Below, piece by piece: positions 27,322 through 35,612 of a stretch of 64,000 nt of DNA. The stretch is from Halobacteriovorax marinus (GTDB lineage Bacteria; Bdellovibrionota; Bacteriovoracia; Bacteriovoracales; Bacteriovoracaceae). The first letter of the stretch is position 1; each line of letters opens with the position of its first letter. Below the pieces are notes generated by a model. That model was not told where the DNA came from and made no database searches. It worked only from the letters and a program-made list of their open reading frames with translations. The stretch covers positions 310,001-374,000 of the forward strand of contig MAAO01000004.1 in the NCBI GenBank assembly GCA_002163155.1. The letters run 5' to 3'. Position numbers and translations under genes: made by a program.

Positions 27322-28239
27322 TTATTGAAGAATCTTCTCTTCATTCTCAGCATCATGCTGAACGTGTGCTGTAATTTCTTCTGGAATTGCTACACCATTT
27401 TCAGCAATGGTATTAGCTATTTCTTCACTTAAGGCCTTTTCAGCCAATTCATCTTCATCTTCAAAACCGTTAGCTTGAGTTACGTCAAAGTCTGAAAGAG
27501 ACTTCACAACACTTACATAAACACTTCCAAGGTCTTCATTTTGGAAAACCTCAAGTCTTTGTAGTCGTGCTAACTCAAGAAGTGAGATAAAAGTAATAAC
27601 TTTATTATCTTTATTTTCACCACCATCTTTATCTAAAAGATCCTGTAGAGTTGTCTTTTGACCAACATCTAAGTGCTTTTTCAAGAAAACAAGTTTTTCT
27701 TTAATAGATAATCTATCTCTTTTAACAACTGTATATTTTCTTCTTTGACGGAACATGAAGTCCATCATTGAGAGAGTTAATTTCTCTAAATCCATTGGTG
27801 TTAGAATTGAGTTAACAATGGCTTTTCTATTGACCTTAGGCTTAACAAAAGTGTCCTCGCCTCTTCTCTCTAGAGTCCAGAGTCTCTCTGCCATTTTTTG
27901 AAAATGACGAAGCTCTTCAAGTCTTCTTATCAATTCTGACTGAGAAGTAATATTTAATCCCTCTCCGTCATTTATATGATCTTTAAGTCTTTCTTGTTCT
28001 TCTTCAGTAATACAATTTTTTGATTTCAGTAAAAGAAGAGTCGCAGCAAGATAGAGATAATCCCCAGCTACATCAAAATTCAGTTCACGCATTTCAGCGA
28101 TATAACCTAGGTACTGACTAGTAATTTTAGTCAGGTCTAATTCCTTAATGCTCATCTCTTCTTTTTGAACAAGCATCAATAACAGACCCAAGGGACCGTC
28201 AAAATTGTCTGTTTTTACCTGAATTGTCGTATCCAGCAT
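27322..28239 (-). CDS. scpA: segregation and condensation protein ScpA
   Basis: This is the kleisin subunit that bridges SMC heads. The N-terminal FDGPLGLLLMLVQKEEM and ITSQYLGYIAEM are the SMC-neck-binding region. AGDYLYLAATLLLLKSK follows, and the C-terminal winged helix (VTFISLLELARLQRLEVFQ) is present. I start it at the ATG at 28239, with CGGAG 7 nt upstream, rather than the TTG one codon earlier. A 45-residue acidic C-terminal tail extends beyond the usual end, mirroring scpB. It lies 12 bp downstream of the M50 peptidase gene. Confidence 0.94.
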   Translation of the reverse strand: MLDTTIQVKTDNFDGPLGLLLMLVQKEEMSIKELDLTKITSQYLGYIAEMRELNFDVAGDYLYLAATLLLLKSKNCITEEEQERLKDHINDGEGLNITSQSELIRRLEELRHFQKMAERLWTLERRGEDTFVKPKVNRKAIVNSILTPMDLEKLTLSMMDFMFRQRRKYTVVKRDRLSIKEKLVFLKKHLDVGQKTTLQDLLDKDGGENKDNKVITFISLLELARLQRLEVFQNEDLGSVYVSVVKSLSDFDVTQANGFEDEDELAEKALSEEIANTIAENGVAIPEEITAHVQHDAENEEKILQ

Positions 28240-28251
28240 CAAAAACTCCGT

Positions 28252-28911
28252 TTAACTGAAAAGCATTAAAAACATTCCCGTTATAAAGTCAGACAGTATA
28301 AATACCGGTCTAAGCAAATAAGAGAAAATATTTGTCGTCCATAATAAAATAAAAAATATAAAAGTGAATCGCTGAAGCTCTTCATACTTCCTGGCTGCAT
28401 TATAATCTAAATAGGCCATCACCATTTTCGAGCCATCAAGTGGAGGAAAAGGAATGAGATTAAAAACAGCTAGAACCAAGTTGATTAAAACAGCATATTG
28501 TAACATTTGGGCCAGAGGAGCCTGTAATGAGCTACCGCCAAATTGAGTTAGAACAAGCGCGTAGAAAAATGAACAAATGATTGAAATAATAATATTGGCA
28601 CCTGGACCCGCAAAGGCAACCCAAAATGATCCCATTTTATATTTCTTAAATCTCGCAGGATTAACTGGAACAGGCTTTGCCCATCCAAAGGGAGTCATTC
28701 CAAAAAGCATTAAGCCTAGTGGAAAGATAATTGTGCCCATCAAGTCAGCATGTGCCTGAGGGTTCAAAGTTAATCGACCGTTGCGCTCGGGAGTATCGTC
28801 ACCAAATTTAGTGGCAACATATGCATGGGCGTATTCGTGGAATACAACACCAATTAAAAATCCCGGCAAGCACGTCGCTAGTGTGTGTAGAAAGCTATTT
28901 ATGTCCGCCAT
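28252..28911 (-). CDS. site-2-protease-like M50 membrane metallopeptidase
   Basis: This is a polytopic inner-membrane zinc peptidase of the compact rhomboid-sized M50B type. The zinc site is HEYAH at residues 25-29 in the first helix and the third ligand is in NLIPFPPLDGSK. The family-typical FGWAKPVPVNP is at about 75-85. Five or so hydrophobic segments are visible. Substrates are unknown; it precedes scpA in many bacteria, and is probably cotranscribed here. On the minus strand, TTGCTA-17-TATGAA ends about 11 nt before the ATG and there is no Shine-Dalgarno, so the leader is very short. Confidence 0.92.
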   Translation of the reverse strand: MADINSFLHTLATCLPGFLIGVVFHEYAHAYVATKFGDDTPERNGRLTLNPQAHADLMGTIIFPLGLMLFGMTPFGWAKPVPVNPARFKKYKMGSFWVAFAGPGANIIISIICSFFYALVLTQFGGSSLQAPLAQMLQYAVLINLVLAVFNLIPFPPLDGSKMVMAYLDYNAARKYEELQRFTFIFFILLWTTNIFSYLLRPVFILSDFITGMFLMLFS

Positions 28912-29074
28912 AGTTCTATATTCATATCATTTTGCACACCGAGTAGCAACAAAACCATGTCCCGTATGTACCTAAGATAACAAGCGAGCACACCGAAAAA
29001 GGCCTAGCTTCTCCGTCGACAACGCTACGCATAATACATTTTGACCCACTACAAGTAAGTAAATCGTTAAAAGG

Positions 29075-29080
29075 TATAAT
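29075..29080 (+). promoter_or_regulatory. -10 element of the Nudix gene (probable leaderless mRNA)
   Basis: A perfect TATAAT ends 6 nt before the ATG at 29087, so transcription would begin at or next to the start codon. No good -35 is visible at 17 bp. Confidence 0.45.
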
Positions 29081-29086
29081 AATGGT

Positions 29087-29512
29087 ATGGAAATCAAGCG
29101 TCATAGAAAAGTTCAAATTGTTGTCATTAATCGTGAAAACCGAGATGAAATACTACTCTTACAAACTAAGAAAGATAGAGGGTTTCACTGGCAGAATGTA
29201 ACGGGCTCAGTGGAAGACAATGAAGAATATTTTGACGCGGCTATTAGAGAGCTCAAAGAAGAGACAGGGCTGCCTGGTGAAATTCACGAACTGGATTTAA
29301 ATTTTGAATTCACAGATCGCTGGCACAAGCATGTTCTAGAAAAAGTCTACGTGGCGCTAGTTCCAAAATCAGAAAGCATTATTCTTTGTGCTCAAGAGCA
29401 TCAAGATTTCAAATGGCTAAAAATAAATGACATTAATATTGATAACTTTGGATATGAAAGTAACTGGTTATCATTCTTAACAACGAGGGAATGGATTGAA
29501 AAAAATTCTTAA
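29087..29512 (+). CDS. Nudix hydrolase, NudB-like
   Basis: This is a 141-residue Nudix pyrophosphatase. The box G-x5-E-x7-REL-x-EE-x-G-L runs from G40 to L62 without deviation. FHWQNVTGSVE before it and EHQDFKWLK near the end resemble NudB (dihydroneopterin triphosphate pyrophosphatase, folate pathway), where FWQSVTGSVE and EHxxYKWL occur. The substrate assignment is by resemblance only. The next gene starts inside its 3' end (17-bp overlap). No Shine-Dalgarno precedes the ATG, and TATAAT lies 6 nt upstream. Confidence 0.88.
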   Translation: MEIKRHRKVQIVVINRENRDEILLLQTKKDRGFHWQNVTGSVEDNEEYFDAAIRELKEETGLPGEIHELDLNFEFTDRWHKHVLEKVYVALVPKSESIILCAQEHQDFKWLKINDINIDNFGYESNWLSFLTTREWIEKNS

Positions 29513-30530
29513 TTTAATACTGATCTTCTTGTCGTTGAACTCAATTGCTGCGGACGTCATAGTGGAACCTTCCAATGACCCCTTAGATGTTTTTTTAGAT
29601 GAAGAAGAAGTTAGCTTTCAATCAATAGACTCACTCTCAAAAAAACTTTCAACTTTTGATCAAAGATATAAGAAGTATACTCCAAAAGAGTTTGTAAGGA
29701 TCACTCCAGACTCTCCTGTAAAATTCTACGCCGTACTAAAAGAAAGGTCCCAGTTAGTTAAACTTGAATCAAGCAAAGTTTTCTTTAGCAAAAGAAAGGT
29801 CTACGTAAGCGCACGAGAAATTTACTATGGGGGAAACTGGTCCTACATTTACAATAAGAAGGGTGAAATAAAGTATAAAACTCTCACGAGAAACCTAAGC
29901 TCCGTAGAGAAGATTATTACTCTTAGAAGTAATATTAGTGCGGAGAAAACATTTCCTCCTAAAACGAGACTTCATACTTCAGACAAAGTGTTCCCTCTCG
30001 AATCACACTTTCTCTATAGAAGGGAATCTTCAGATTTAGGAGCAATAGCGACTGCCCTAGATAAAGATTCAGGAGCTGCAACTTCAAATTCATTTAGTTT
30101 TAAATTTTATTACGACTCATTTCTCCCCCTCGACTTTGGACTAGTCATGGATTACCAAATAGGACAAATTTCGTCAGAAGATGGTAATACCGCTAACTGG
30201 CAGGCTTTTTATTTTGGACCCACTATAAAGTATGACTTCCTAGAGACAAGTAATTTTAAATTCAATTCGCAATTTGCTGTAAAAAAGTCACTTCGATTCA
30301 ATGCCTCAAGTGACGGAGACAGCGTGAATTATTCAGCACTTCTCTGGCAGGTAGGACTAGAGGCCATTTATAAAACTAGAATAGGAAATTTCTCCATCGG
30401 GTATGAAAGTTCTTTTATTAGAAGTTCTGTAAAAGGCGAACTCTCCGAGCAAGAAACTTTTAATAATGAAAAAACGACGATGCAACAAAATGCTATTTCT
30501 ATAGGATATCAATACACATGGAATTTATAA
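29496..30530 (+). CDS. predicted outer-membrane barrel protein, first of a pair
   Basis: This is an exported 344-residue protein starting at TTG (29496) with AGGGA 5 nt upstream. The signal peptide is KKILNLILIFLSLNSIAA. Residues 40-130 form a small beta domain (PDSPVKFYAVLKERSQLVKL, SAREIYYGGNWSYI) resembling an SH3-like module. From about 185 the sequence alternates amphipathic strands (FKFYYDSFLPLDFGLVMDY, FYFGPTIKYDFL, IGNFSIGYESSF) and ends in GYQYTWNL, as in outer-membrane barrels. Its start overlaps the Nudix gene and its end overlaps the next gene by 13 bp, so the three are cotranscribed. Confidence 0.7.
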   Translation: MKKILNLILIFLSLNSIAADVIVEPSNDPLDVFLDEEEVSFQSIDSLSKKLSTFDQRYKKYTPKEFVRITPDSPVKFYAVLKERSQLVKLESSKVFFSKRKVYVSAREIYYGGNWSYIYNKKGEIKYKTLTRNLSSVEKIITLRSNISAEKTFPPKTRLHTSDKVFPLESHFLYRRESSDLGAIATALDKDSGAATSNSFSFKFYYDSFLPLDFGLVMDYQIGQISSEDGNTANWQAFYFGPTIKYDFLETSNFKFNSQFAVKKSLRFNASSDGDSVNYSALLWQVGLEAIYKTRIGNFSIGYESSFIRSSVKGELSEQETFNNEKTTMQQNAISIGYQYTWNL

Positions 30531-31570
30531 AATCTACTTTCATTATTATTGTTCTTTTACTTGGTCTTGAAACTCTAGCAATAGATGCTGAAGTCATTGT
30601 TCTAGATGCACCTCTATTAAGCGCTCCAAGTTATAAAGCAAAAGTTTTACAAAGAGTGAGAAAAGGGAAAAACCTTTTTATTCATAGAGCGTATCTCCCG
30701 AAAAACCCATGGGAAATAAATTATGAAGTTGATTCTAATGGACTCCCCCTTCCTAAAGATGAGTCAAATAATGAATTCCTAAAGACACTAACAACAGCTG
30801 GAGTTGATGCTTGGGTACCAAAGAAATTTGTAAAGATTATTTATAATGACGAAAGAGAAGATGAGCTTAAAATGAATCCGTATGGAAAGTACGATCCAAC
30901 TGACTATCGTCTTGAAGAACCACTTCCTAAAAATTACCCTCTCGTTGCAAAAGATAATGCAAAAGCCTATATGAGCTTTGGGATGGGGCCTGCTAGCAAG
31001 GCAGGCTTTGACTATGGGACTCCTCTTATCGAAGAAAGTATTGGCAACAAATACACCTTCTTCACAGTGTATGCTCGTAAAGTTGAATTTGATCCTTACA
31101 ATCGTTTCTACTTTGGAGCCATGTTGCAAATTCATGGACAGAGAAGTGTTTACTTTATTTCTAACGATAGAACGACACAGGAAACTGATGGTGAAATTGG
31201 ACTTGGTCCCTATCTTTCCTACGACATCTATAGAACAGAAGACTCATCAATTACAGGCTACGGAGGTTTTACTTACAACCTTCACCGCTACACTGTAGAG
31301 CAGAGTACAAGGACTGGAGCCTTTGAAGAGAGAATTTTTTCTGGCTACTCTATTACTCCAAAACTTGGAGCCTATTACAGTTTCATAAATTTTATTCCAA
31401 ATTCAGACTTAGATTTTATTATAGGTGCAGAAACAAATTTTAATCTCGCTTACACTTTAAAAACTGATTCCCCAGCGCAAGTTTCATCATTCTGGAACGA
31501 TAGGGATCAAATCGATGTTCCAATGGGTGGTCAATACAGCTTATTCTTTGGAATCTCTGCCAAGTACTAA
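30518..31570 (+). CDS. predicted outer-membrane barrel protein, second of a pair
   Basis: This is an exported 350-residue protein with signal peptide ending LETLA. An SH3-like N-terminal region (LDAPLLSAPSYKAKVLQRV, then DAWVPKKFVKI) has the same plan as the preceding gene. The C-terminal half is barrel-like (YFGAMLQIHGQRSVYF, LGPYLSYDIY, PKLGAYYSFINF) and ends in LFFGISAKY with a terminal aromatic. The two proteins are probably divergent partners or paralogues located in the outer membrane. Function unknown. Confidence 0.7.
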   Translation: MEFIKSTFIIIVLLLGLETLAIDAEVIVLDAPLLSAPSYKAKVLQRVRKGKNLFIHRAYLPKNPWEINYEVDSNGLPLPKDESNNEFLKTLTTAGVDAWVPKKFVKIIYNDEREDELKMNPYGKYDPTDYRLEEPLPKNYPLVAKDNAKAYMSFGMGPASKAGFDYGTPLIEESIGNKYTFFTVYARKVEFDPYNRFYFGAMLQIHGQRSVYFISNDRTTQETDGEIGLGPYLSYDIYRTEDSSITGYGGFTYNLHRYTVEQSTRTGAFEERIFSGYSITPKLGAYYSFINFIPNSDLDFIIGAETNFNLAYTLKTDSPAQVSSFWNDRDQIDVPMGGQYSLFFGISAKY

Positions 31571-31607
31571 TACCCGAGCCTTCTACTCCTTCAATTTTAA
31601 TTAAAAG

Positions 31608-31624
31608 TGTCAATATTTTCGACA
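31608..31624. promoter_or_regulatory. TGTC-N9-GACA palindrome, copy A
   Basis: The 17-mer TGTCAATATTTTCGACA lies 34 bp upstream of copy B in the same promoter region, a spacing of about three helical turns. See the finding on this motif. Confidence 0.5.
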
Positions 31625-31641
31625 ACTTACAGTGAATAAAA

Positions 31642-31658
31642 TGTCTAAAGTTTTGACA
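31642..31658. promoter_or_regulatory. TGTC-N9-GACA palindrome, copy B
   Basis: TGTCTAAAGTTTTGACA is symmetric as TGTC-n-AAA-n-TTT-n-GACA. The same 17-mer occurs at 49811-49827. Its right end supplies a TTGACA -35 box. Confidence 0.55.
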
Positions 31659-31681
31659 CACAAGGTCGATAAGTTATACAG
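31646..31681 (+). promoter_or_regulatory. promoter of the two-gene small-protein operon, sigma-28-like
   Basis: TAAAGTTT (31646-31653), 11 bp, then GTCGATAA (31665-31672) fits the FliA consensus TAAAGTTT-N11-GCCGATAA at 15 of 16 positions. A sigma-70 reading is also possible: TTGACA (31653-31658) with TATACA at 31675-31680 and a 16-bp spacer. The ATG at 31741 has GGAGG 8 nt upstream. Confidence 0.55.
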
Positions 31682-31740
31682 AAACATCGAAGATATCTCA
31701 GGATGAGATTCTCAGAGAAAGTCCAACTTGGAGGGGCAGT

Positions 31741-31965
31741 ATGACAAACCAAAACACACCACAATCAGAAGTAGCATTTCAAAAGTTAGGAAACACTTGG
31801 TACGTATTTACGGAAGTGAATGACGAAGTTATTTATTCGGCAATGCCAGATGGAATGGATCCTAGAGAAACTAAATTAGAATTATATGAAATCATAGAAG
31901 ACCATATGGAAAGAGTTGTTAAGTATCACCAAGATGCGAAGAGATCACCTGAGGCCGCTGCTTAA
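31741..31965 (+). CDS. small hypothetical protein
   Basis: This is a 74-residue cytoplasmic protein, acidic, with a beta-like start (VAFQKLGNTWYVFTEVNDEV) and a helical second half (ETKLELYEIIEDHMERVV). A GGAGG site 8 nt from the ATG suggests high expression. It is the first gene after the sigma-28-like promoter and is followed 11 bp later by another small gene. I do not recognise the family; a link to motility or to the attack phase is inferred only from the promoter. Confidence 0.8.
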   Translation: MTNQNTPQSEVAFQKLGNTWYVFTEVNDEVIYSAMPDGMDPRETKLELYEIIEDHMERVVKYHQDAKRSPEAAA

Positions 31966-31976
31966 GAGGCTTCATT

Positions 31977-32210
31977 ATGGGTGTTAAGAAATTTCAAAAC
32001 CTATTTAAAACAAGTGTTCCAAAGAAGCAGTTAAAAACTGCTTCTGTGGCCACTGACTCTACCAAGCCTGACAAAGCTAGCAATGCTCAGAAGATATCTG
32101 ATAAGGCTGAAATTGATTCCTACATAAAATCTATTAACACTAAATTAAAAGATGCTGAGATGGCCAAAAAAGCTGCTCAAATTCTAGAAGAATGGATTAA
32201 AAAAAAGTAA
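31977..32210 (+). CDS. small basic helical hypothetical protein
   Basis: This 77-residue protein is lysine-rich with a flexible first half and a C-terminal helix (IDSYIKSINTKLKDAEMAKK, then AAQILEEWIKKK). GAGG lies 9 nt upstream of the ATG. It is probably cotranscribed with the preceding small gene and has no recognisable family. Confidence 0.72.
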   Translation: MGVKKFQNLFKTSVPKKQLKTASVATDSTKPDKASNAQKISDKAEIDSYIKSINTKLKDAEMAKKAAQILEEWIKKK

Positions 32211-32296
32211 CACTTTGTGCCTTATAATCTATATAGCTCGTTACTGTTTTCACTGCTATACTCCAAATTATATCCCTTTTACACAGGACTATAATA

Positions 32297-33388
32297 ATGG
32301 AAATATCATTTTACGACTTTAAAAATCTACATAACGAAAAATTCAGAAAAGAAATCAAAGAAATCATTGGTGACATTATTGATAATAATGCCTTTGCTGA
32401 AGGTGAATATAATAAGAAATTTGAAGAAGCATTTGCTAAGAAGCAATCTGCAAAACACTGTGCACTTGTTGGAAATGGTACAGATGCCATAGAAATCTCT
32501 CTAGAGGTTTTAGGTATTGGCCACGGTGATAAAGTAGGTGTTCCAGGAATTACTTTTTACGCAACGATTGAAGCAGTATTAAATAGAGGTGCAACTCCTA
32601 TTTATATTGATGTTGATTCAACTACAGGTCTTTTTTGTCCATCGTCTTTAAAAAGAGTTAGCGAAAAACATGAATTAAAAGCAGTTATCCCTGTTCACAT
32701 ATATGGTTTACCTGCACCGATTCAAGAAATTGAAGAAATTTGTCATCCTAAGGGAATAAAAATAATTGAAGATGCAGCTCAGGCTCAGGGAACAATTCTT
32801 CCAACTGGTCCAGTAGGATCAACTCAAAATCTCGTGACCTATTCTTTCTATCCCACAAAGAACCTCGCAGCTTTTGGAGATGCGGGAGCTGTTCTTACAC
32901 CTACTGAAGATCTCTATAAGAAAATTAAATCAGTTGGTAATCATGGTCGTGGTAACGATGAAGCTTATGGAAGAAATTCAAGATGTGACCATATTCAAGC
33001 AGCTGTGCTCTATAAGAAGTTAGAAAATATTGATGAAAATAACTTACTTAGAAAGAAGGTTGCCTCTCTCTATCACTCCCACTTAGCTGGAGCGAATGTA
33101 AAACTTTTACCAGAGAAGTATATTGAAACTTCTTCATGGCACCTCTACCCTGTTCAATGTGAAAGTGCTGAACAAAGGTTAGCTTTCGCTACAAAATTAA
33201 AAGAGAAAGGTGTGGCTTCAACTCCTTTCTATGATCAGGCATTAAGTCAGATGACTCCTTTTAAAAGTTATGAAGGCGAAGATGAAAATGCAAAGAACTT
33301 TGCAGGACGTACTCTTTGTTTACCCATGAATCCATTTTTAAAAGAAGAAGAAATTAAATACATTGCAGATATTATTAAAAATTCATAA
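32297..33388 (+). CDS. DegT/DnrJ/EryC1/StrS family aminotransferase
   Basis: This is a PLP-dependent sugar aminotransferase that installs an amino group on a keto-sugar nucleotide, a step toward amino sugars of LPS or capsule. GNGTDAIEISLEVLGIG and IEDAAQAQG are the usual PLP phosphate and ring contacts. The Schiff-base lysine is K188 in FYPTKNLAAFGDAGAV. The C-terminal HHxP-equivalent region and length of 363 are normal. AGGA is 8 nt from the ATG. It is not adjacent to other sugar-nucleotide genes here; the exact substrate is open. Confidence 0.93.
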   Translation: MEISFYDFKNLHNEKFRKEIKEIIGDIIDNNAFAEGEYNKKFEEAFAKKQSAKHCALVGNGTDAIEISLEVLGIGHGDKVGVPGITFYATIEAVLNRGATPIYIDVDSTTGLFCPSSLKRVSEKHELKAVIPVHIYGLPAPIQEIEEICHPKGIKIIEDAAQAQGTILPTGPVGSTQNLVTYSFYPTKNLAAFGDAGAVLTPTEDLYKKIKSVGNHGRGNDEAYGRNSRCDHIQAAVLYKKLENIDENNLLRKKVASLYHSHLAGANVKLLPEKYIETSSWHLYPVQCESAEQRLAFATKLKEKGVASTPFYDQALSQMTPFKSYEGEDENAKNFAGRTLCLPMNPFLKEEEIKYIADIIKNS

Positions 33389-33427
33389 TCATTGAAGAAA
33401 TTGAATGAGTAAGAATGTTGGGAAGGT

Positions 33428-33769
33428 TTAAATAGCTGAACAATCTAGATCTAGTGAAGTTAGAATTATAGAGATTCTATTCTTCACCCTAGGGATAAGT
33501 TCTTCTAGCTCCTGACCTTTCAAGGCCATATTTTGCTCATTCATTTCAAGAATATCTATAGAGTTCATCAGAACATTTTCTCGTTCAAGACAATTCATCT
33601 CAGAGAGTTCAACTAAGTCACCATCGTTTGATTTAAAACAAGCTGAACCACAAAATTCAGCCATTACCATAGCTTCATTGAAGTCTCTAACCTCTACAGA
33701 CTCTGTAGCATTCACGCTATTTGCGCTTGTAAATAAAAGGAATGTCAGTATTAATAAAGTTTGTTTCAT
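33428..33769 (-). CDS. small secreted hypothetical protein
   Basis: This 113-residue protein has a signal peptide (KQTLLILTFLLFTSANSVNA) and a mature helical part with cysteines (AEFCGSACFKSNDG, NCLER, LDCSAI) that could make two disulfides. GGAG precedes the ATG. Family unknown. Confidence 0.72.
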   Translation of the reverse strand: MKQTLLILTFLLFTSANSVNATESVEVRDFNEAMVMAEFCGSACFKSNDGDLVELSEMNCLERENVLMNSIDILEMNEQNMALKGQELEELIPRVKNRISIILTSLDLDCSAI

Positions 33770-33848
33770 TTCTTTATTGCTCCAATTTCGTTGAGATCAT
33801 ACCCTGAGCACCCCTTACTCAGGATGAAAATGAAAAGAATTCAAGTGA

Positions 33849-33865
33849 TGTCAATGATTTAGACA
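33849..33865. promoter_or_regulatory. TGTC-N9-GACA palindrome, copy C
   Basis: TGTCAATGATTTAGACA lies between the divergent genes at 33428-33769 and 33975-35612, about 50 bp upstream of the plus-strand promoter. Confidence 0.45.
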
Positions 33866-33913
33866 CTATTGAAATTGACCAAAGTTTATACGGCCTTGAA
33901 AATGCTACAAGTT

Positions 33914-33942
33914 TTGTGATCTAGACCCCATATTTTTATACA
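33914..33942 (+). promoter_or_regulatory. promoter of the degenerate M23 gene
   Basis: TTGTGA, a 17-bp spacer and TATACA precede the ATG at 33975 by 32 nt. Confidence 0.5.
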
Positions 33943-33974
33943 ATTGATGAAATTAATTAACACAAGAGACAACT

Positions 33975-35612
33975 ATGACAAAAAAGTTTTTGGCACTCAT
34001 TCCCCTAATCATCTCACTAAATTCCTTTAGTGCTGAACCCTCTATTTATCTTTGGGATAATCAAGAAGGTCTGATTTCAGCCACCTCATGTGAAGTGATC
34101 CCAAGTGCCAGCACCCCTTTTAAAGTTAGTCGTTTTACCGGTTGGAAGAAGAGCCAAACTGAAAATCTAAGGAACTATGCCGGAATAAAACAATCTCATC
34201 TTATTAATGGATCAATCGTAAAAAGGATTACTGGAAAACAGAAATCAAATTATAAGAAAGTTGAAGTTGTAGGAGTTAACAGTAATTTAGATGTTAAAAT
34301 GAACAGATGGTTTTCTCAAAGACTTGACCAAGGCTATCTCTACAAAAATTCAATATTCCCTATTGAAGACTATATTATTGAAGTTAATCACAAGGATATT
34401 GTTAAAGAACAAATTCAAAAGATCACTCAGAAAGGTTCATCATTCTGGTTAGCAGAAGCTCAGGGTAGTTACTATAACTTAAAATGTCCTGGTAGAAATG
34501 AAGACCGAGAGTACACACTATTTAGAGTCTATGAAGATTTAGAAGAAAGTACAGAACCTAGTGCCTTTGTTGGTGTTTACTGGGATGAAACTAAAATCTT
34601 TTCTAATATTAAAACAACTTCTATTAATGATTTAAAAACAAATTTTGATACCTTTGAAAAAACTTACGATTTAAAAGGTCTCTTGGCCGATAGTGAAAAT
34701 ACTTATATTGAAAATGAAGAAATACTAACTGCAGTTCAAGAAATTAAACAGAGTTTTAAAAAGAATTCGTTTAAAGAAGTTCGCACGATGGAAATTAAAA
34801 ATGTTGAAGGTGCATTTAAAGATATTGTCTGTGTTCCAAACACAGGATTAAACGTAAGAGATGAATCTCTGGGTAAAGTTATTTTTAAAGCAAAAACCGG
34901 TGAAGTCGTTAAAAAGTTTCAAAGCTTTGATCAATCAGTAAAAGAATTGGTCATTGATGGGGTTATCTATAAATTTATCAAAGTTCAGTTCTCAGATAGA
35001 GAAGAAAGTGATCAAAGTACAGGTTGGGTAGCGAAAAAATTCATAAAACAAAAATCCCAATGTAAGTATGTTAAGAGTAACGCTCAAATTAATATTCCCA
35101 CAGACACAGAAATAACGGGAATTGATGATGAGAAGTGCTGTGAATTTCCAACAGTAAAGGCCCCCACATCGCCATATACTTCAGGAATGAGAAAATTCAA
35201 CGCTAGAAGAGGTGGTGGAACAAGAAGCCATGCTGCTTGTGATCTCTACCGATACAAAGATGAGCCTATTCTATCAATAGCGCCAGGAGTGGTAGTAAGA
35301 GATCAATATTACTTCTACCAAGGGACTTACGCTATCGAGGTTGTTCATAGTGGTGGTTTCGTAGCTCGCTATGGTGAGTTATCTGGAAAAAAACAAAGAG
35401 GTATAGCTAAAGCTGCAAAAGTTAAAATGGGTCAGAGAATTGGATATATGGGAAAAGTAAATTCCAACTGTTGTCGTCCAATGTTACACTTTGAAATCTA
35501 TAGTGGAAAAAAGACTGGAGCACTCTCGCAGTCAGGAAATAAATATAGAAGAAGAAGTGACCTCCTTGATCCAACTCACTACTTACTTAAATGGGAAGCA
35601 GGAAAGTTTTAA
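33975..35612 (+). CDS. degenerate LytM/M23-domain secreted protein
   Basis: This is an exported 545-residue protein (signal peptide ending NSFSA). An SH3-like region lies at 285-358 (TGLNVRDESLGKVIFKAKTG, then STGWVAKKFI). The C-terminal M23 fold at 410-510 keeps the three zinc ligands H419 and D423 (SHAACD) and H505 (PMLHFEIYSG). The two catalytic histidines of LytM are replaced: YxHL reads YGEL (E468) and HxH reads MLH (M503). It is therefore probably a non-hydrolytic LytM factor, comparable to EnvC/NlpD amidase activators. It is translationally coupled (TAATG) to the next gene. Confidence 0.8.
   Translation: MTKKFLALIPLIISLNSFSAEPSIYLWDNQEGLISATSCEVIPSASTPFKVSRFTGWKKSQTENLRNYAGIKQSHLINGSIVKRITGKQKSNYKKVEVVGVNSNLDVKMNRWFSQRLDQGYLYKNSIFPIEDYIIEVNHKDIVKEQIQKITQKGSSFWLAEAQGSYYNLKCPGRNEDREYTLFRVYEDLEESTEPSAFVGVYWDETKIFSNIKTTSINDLKTNFDTFEKTYDLKGLLADSENTYIENEEILTAVQEIKQSFKKNSFKEVRTMEIKNVEGAFKDIVCVPNTGLNVRDESLGKVIFKAKTGEVVKKFQSFDQSVKELVIDGVIYKFIKVQFSDREESDQSTGWVAKKFIKQKSQCKYVKSNAQINIPTDTEITGIDDEKCCEFPTVKAPTSPYTSGMRKFNARRGGGTRSHAACDLYRYKDEPILSIAPGVVVRDQYYFYQGTYAIEVVHSGGFVARYGELSGKKQRGIAKAAKVKMGQRIGYMGKVNSNCCRPMLHFEIYSGKKTGALSQSGNKYRRRSDLLDPTHYLLKWEAGKF

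Noticed and set aside
28934-28996. Direct repeat GCACACCGA, two copies 54 bp apart upstream of the M50 gene
   Set aside because: Nine bases repeated twice is weak, with no symmetry and no third copy. It could be chance.
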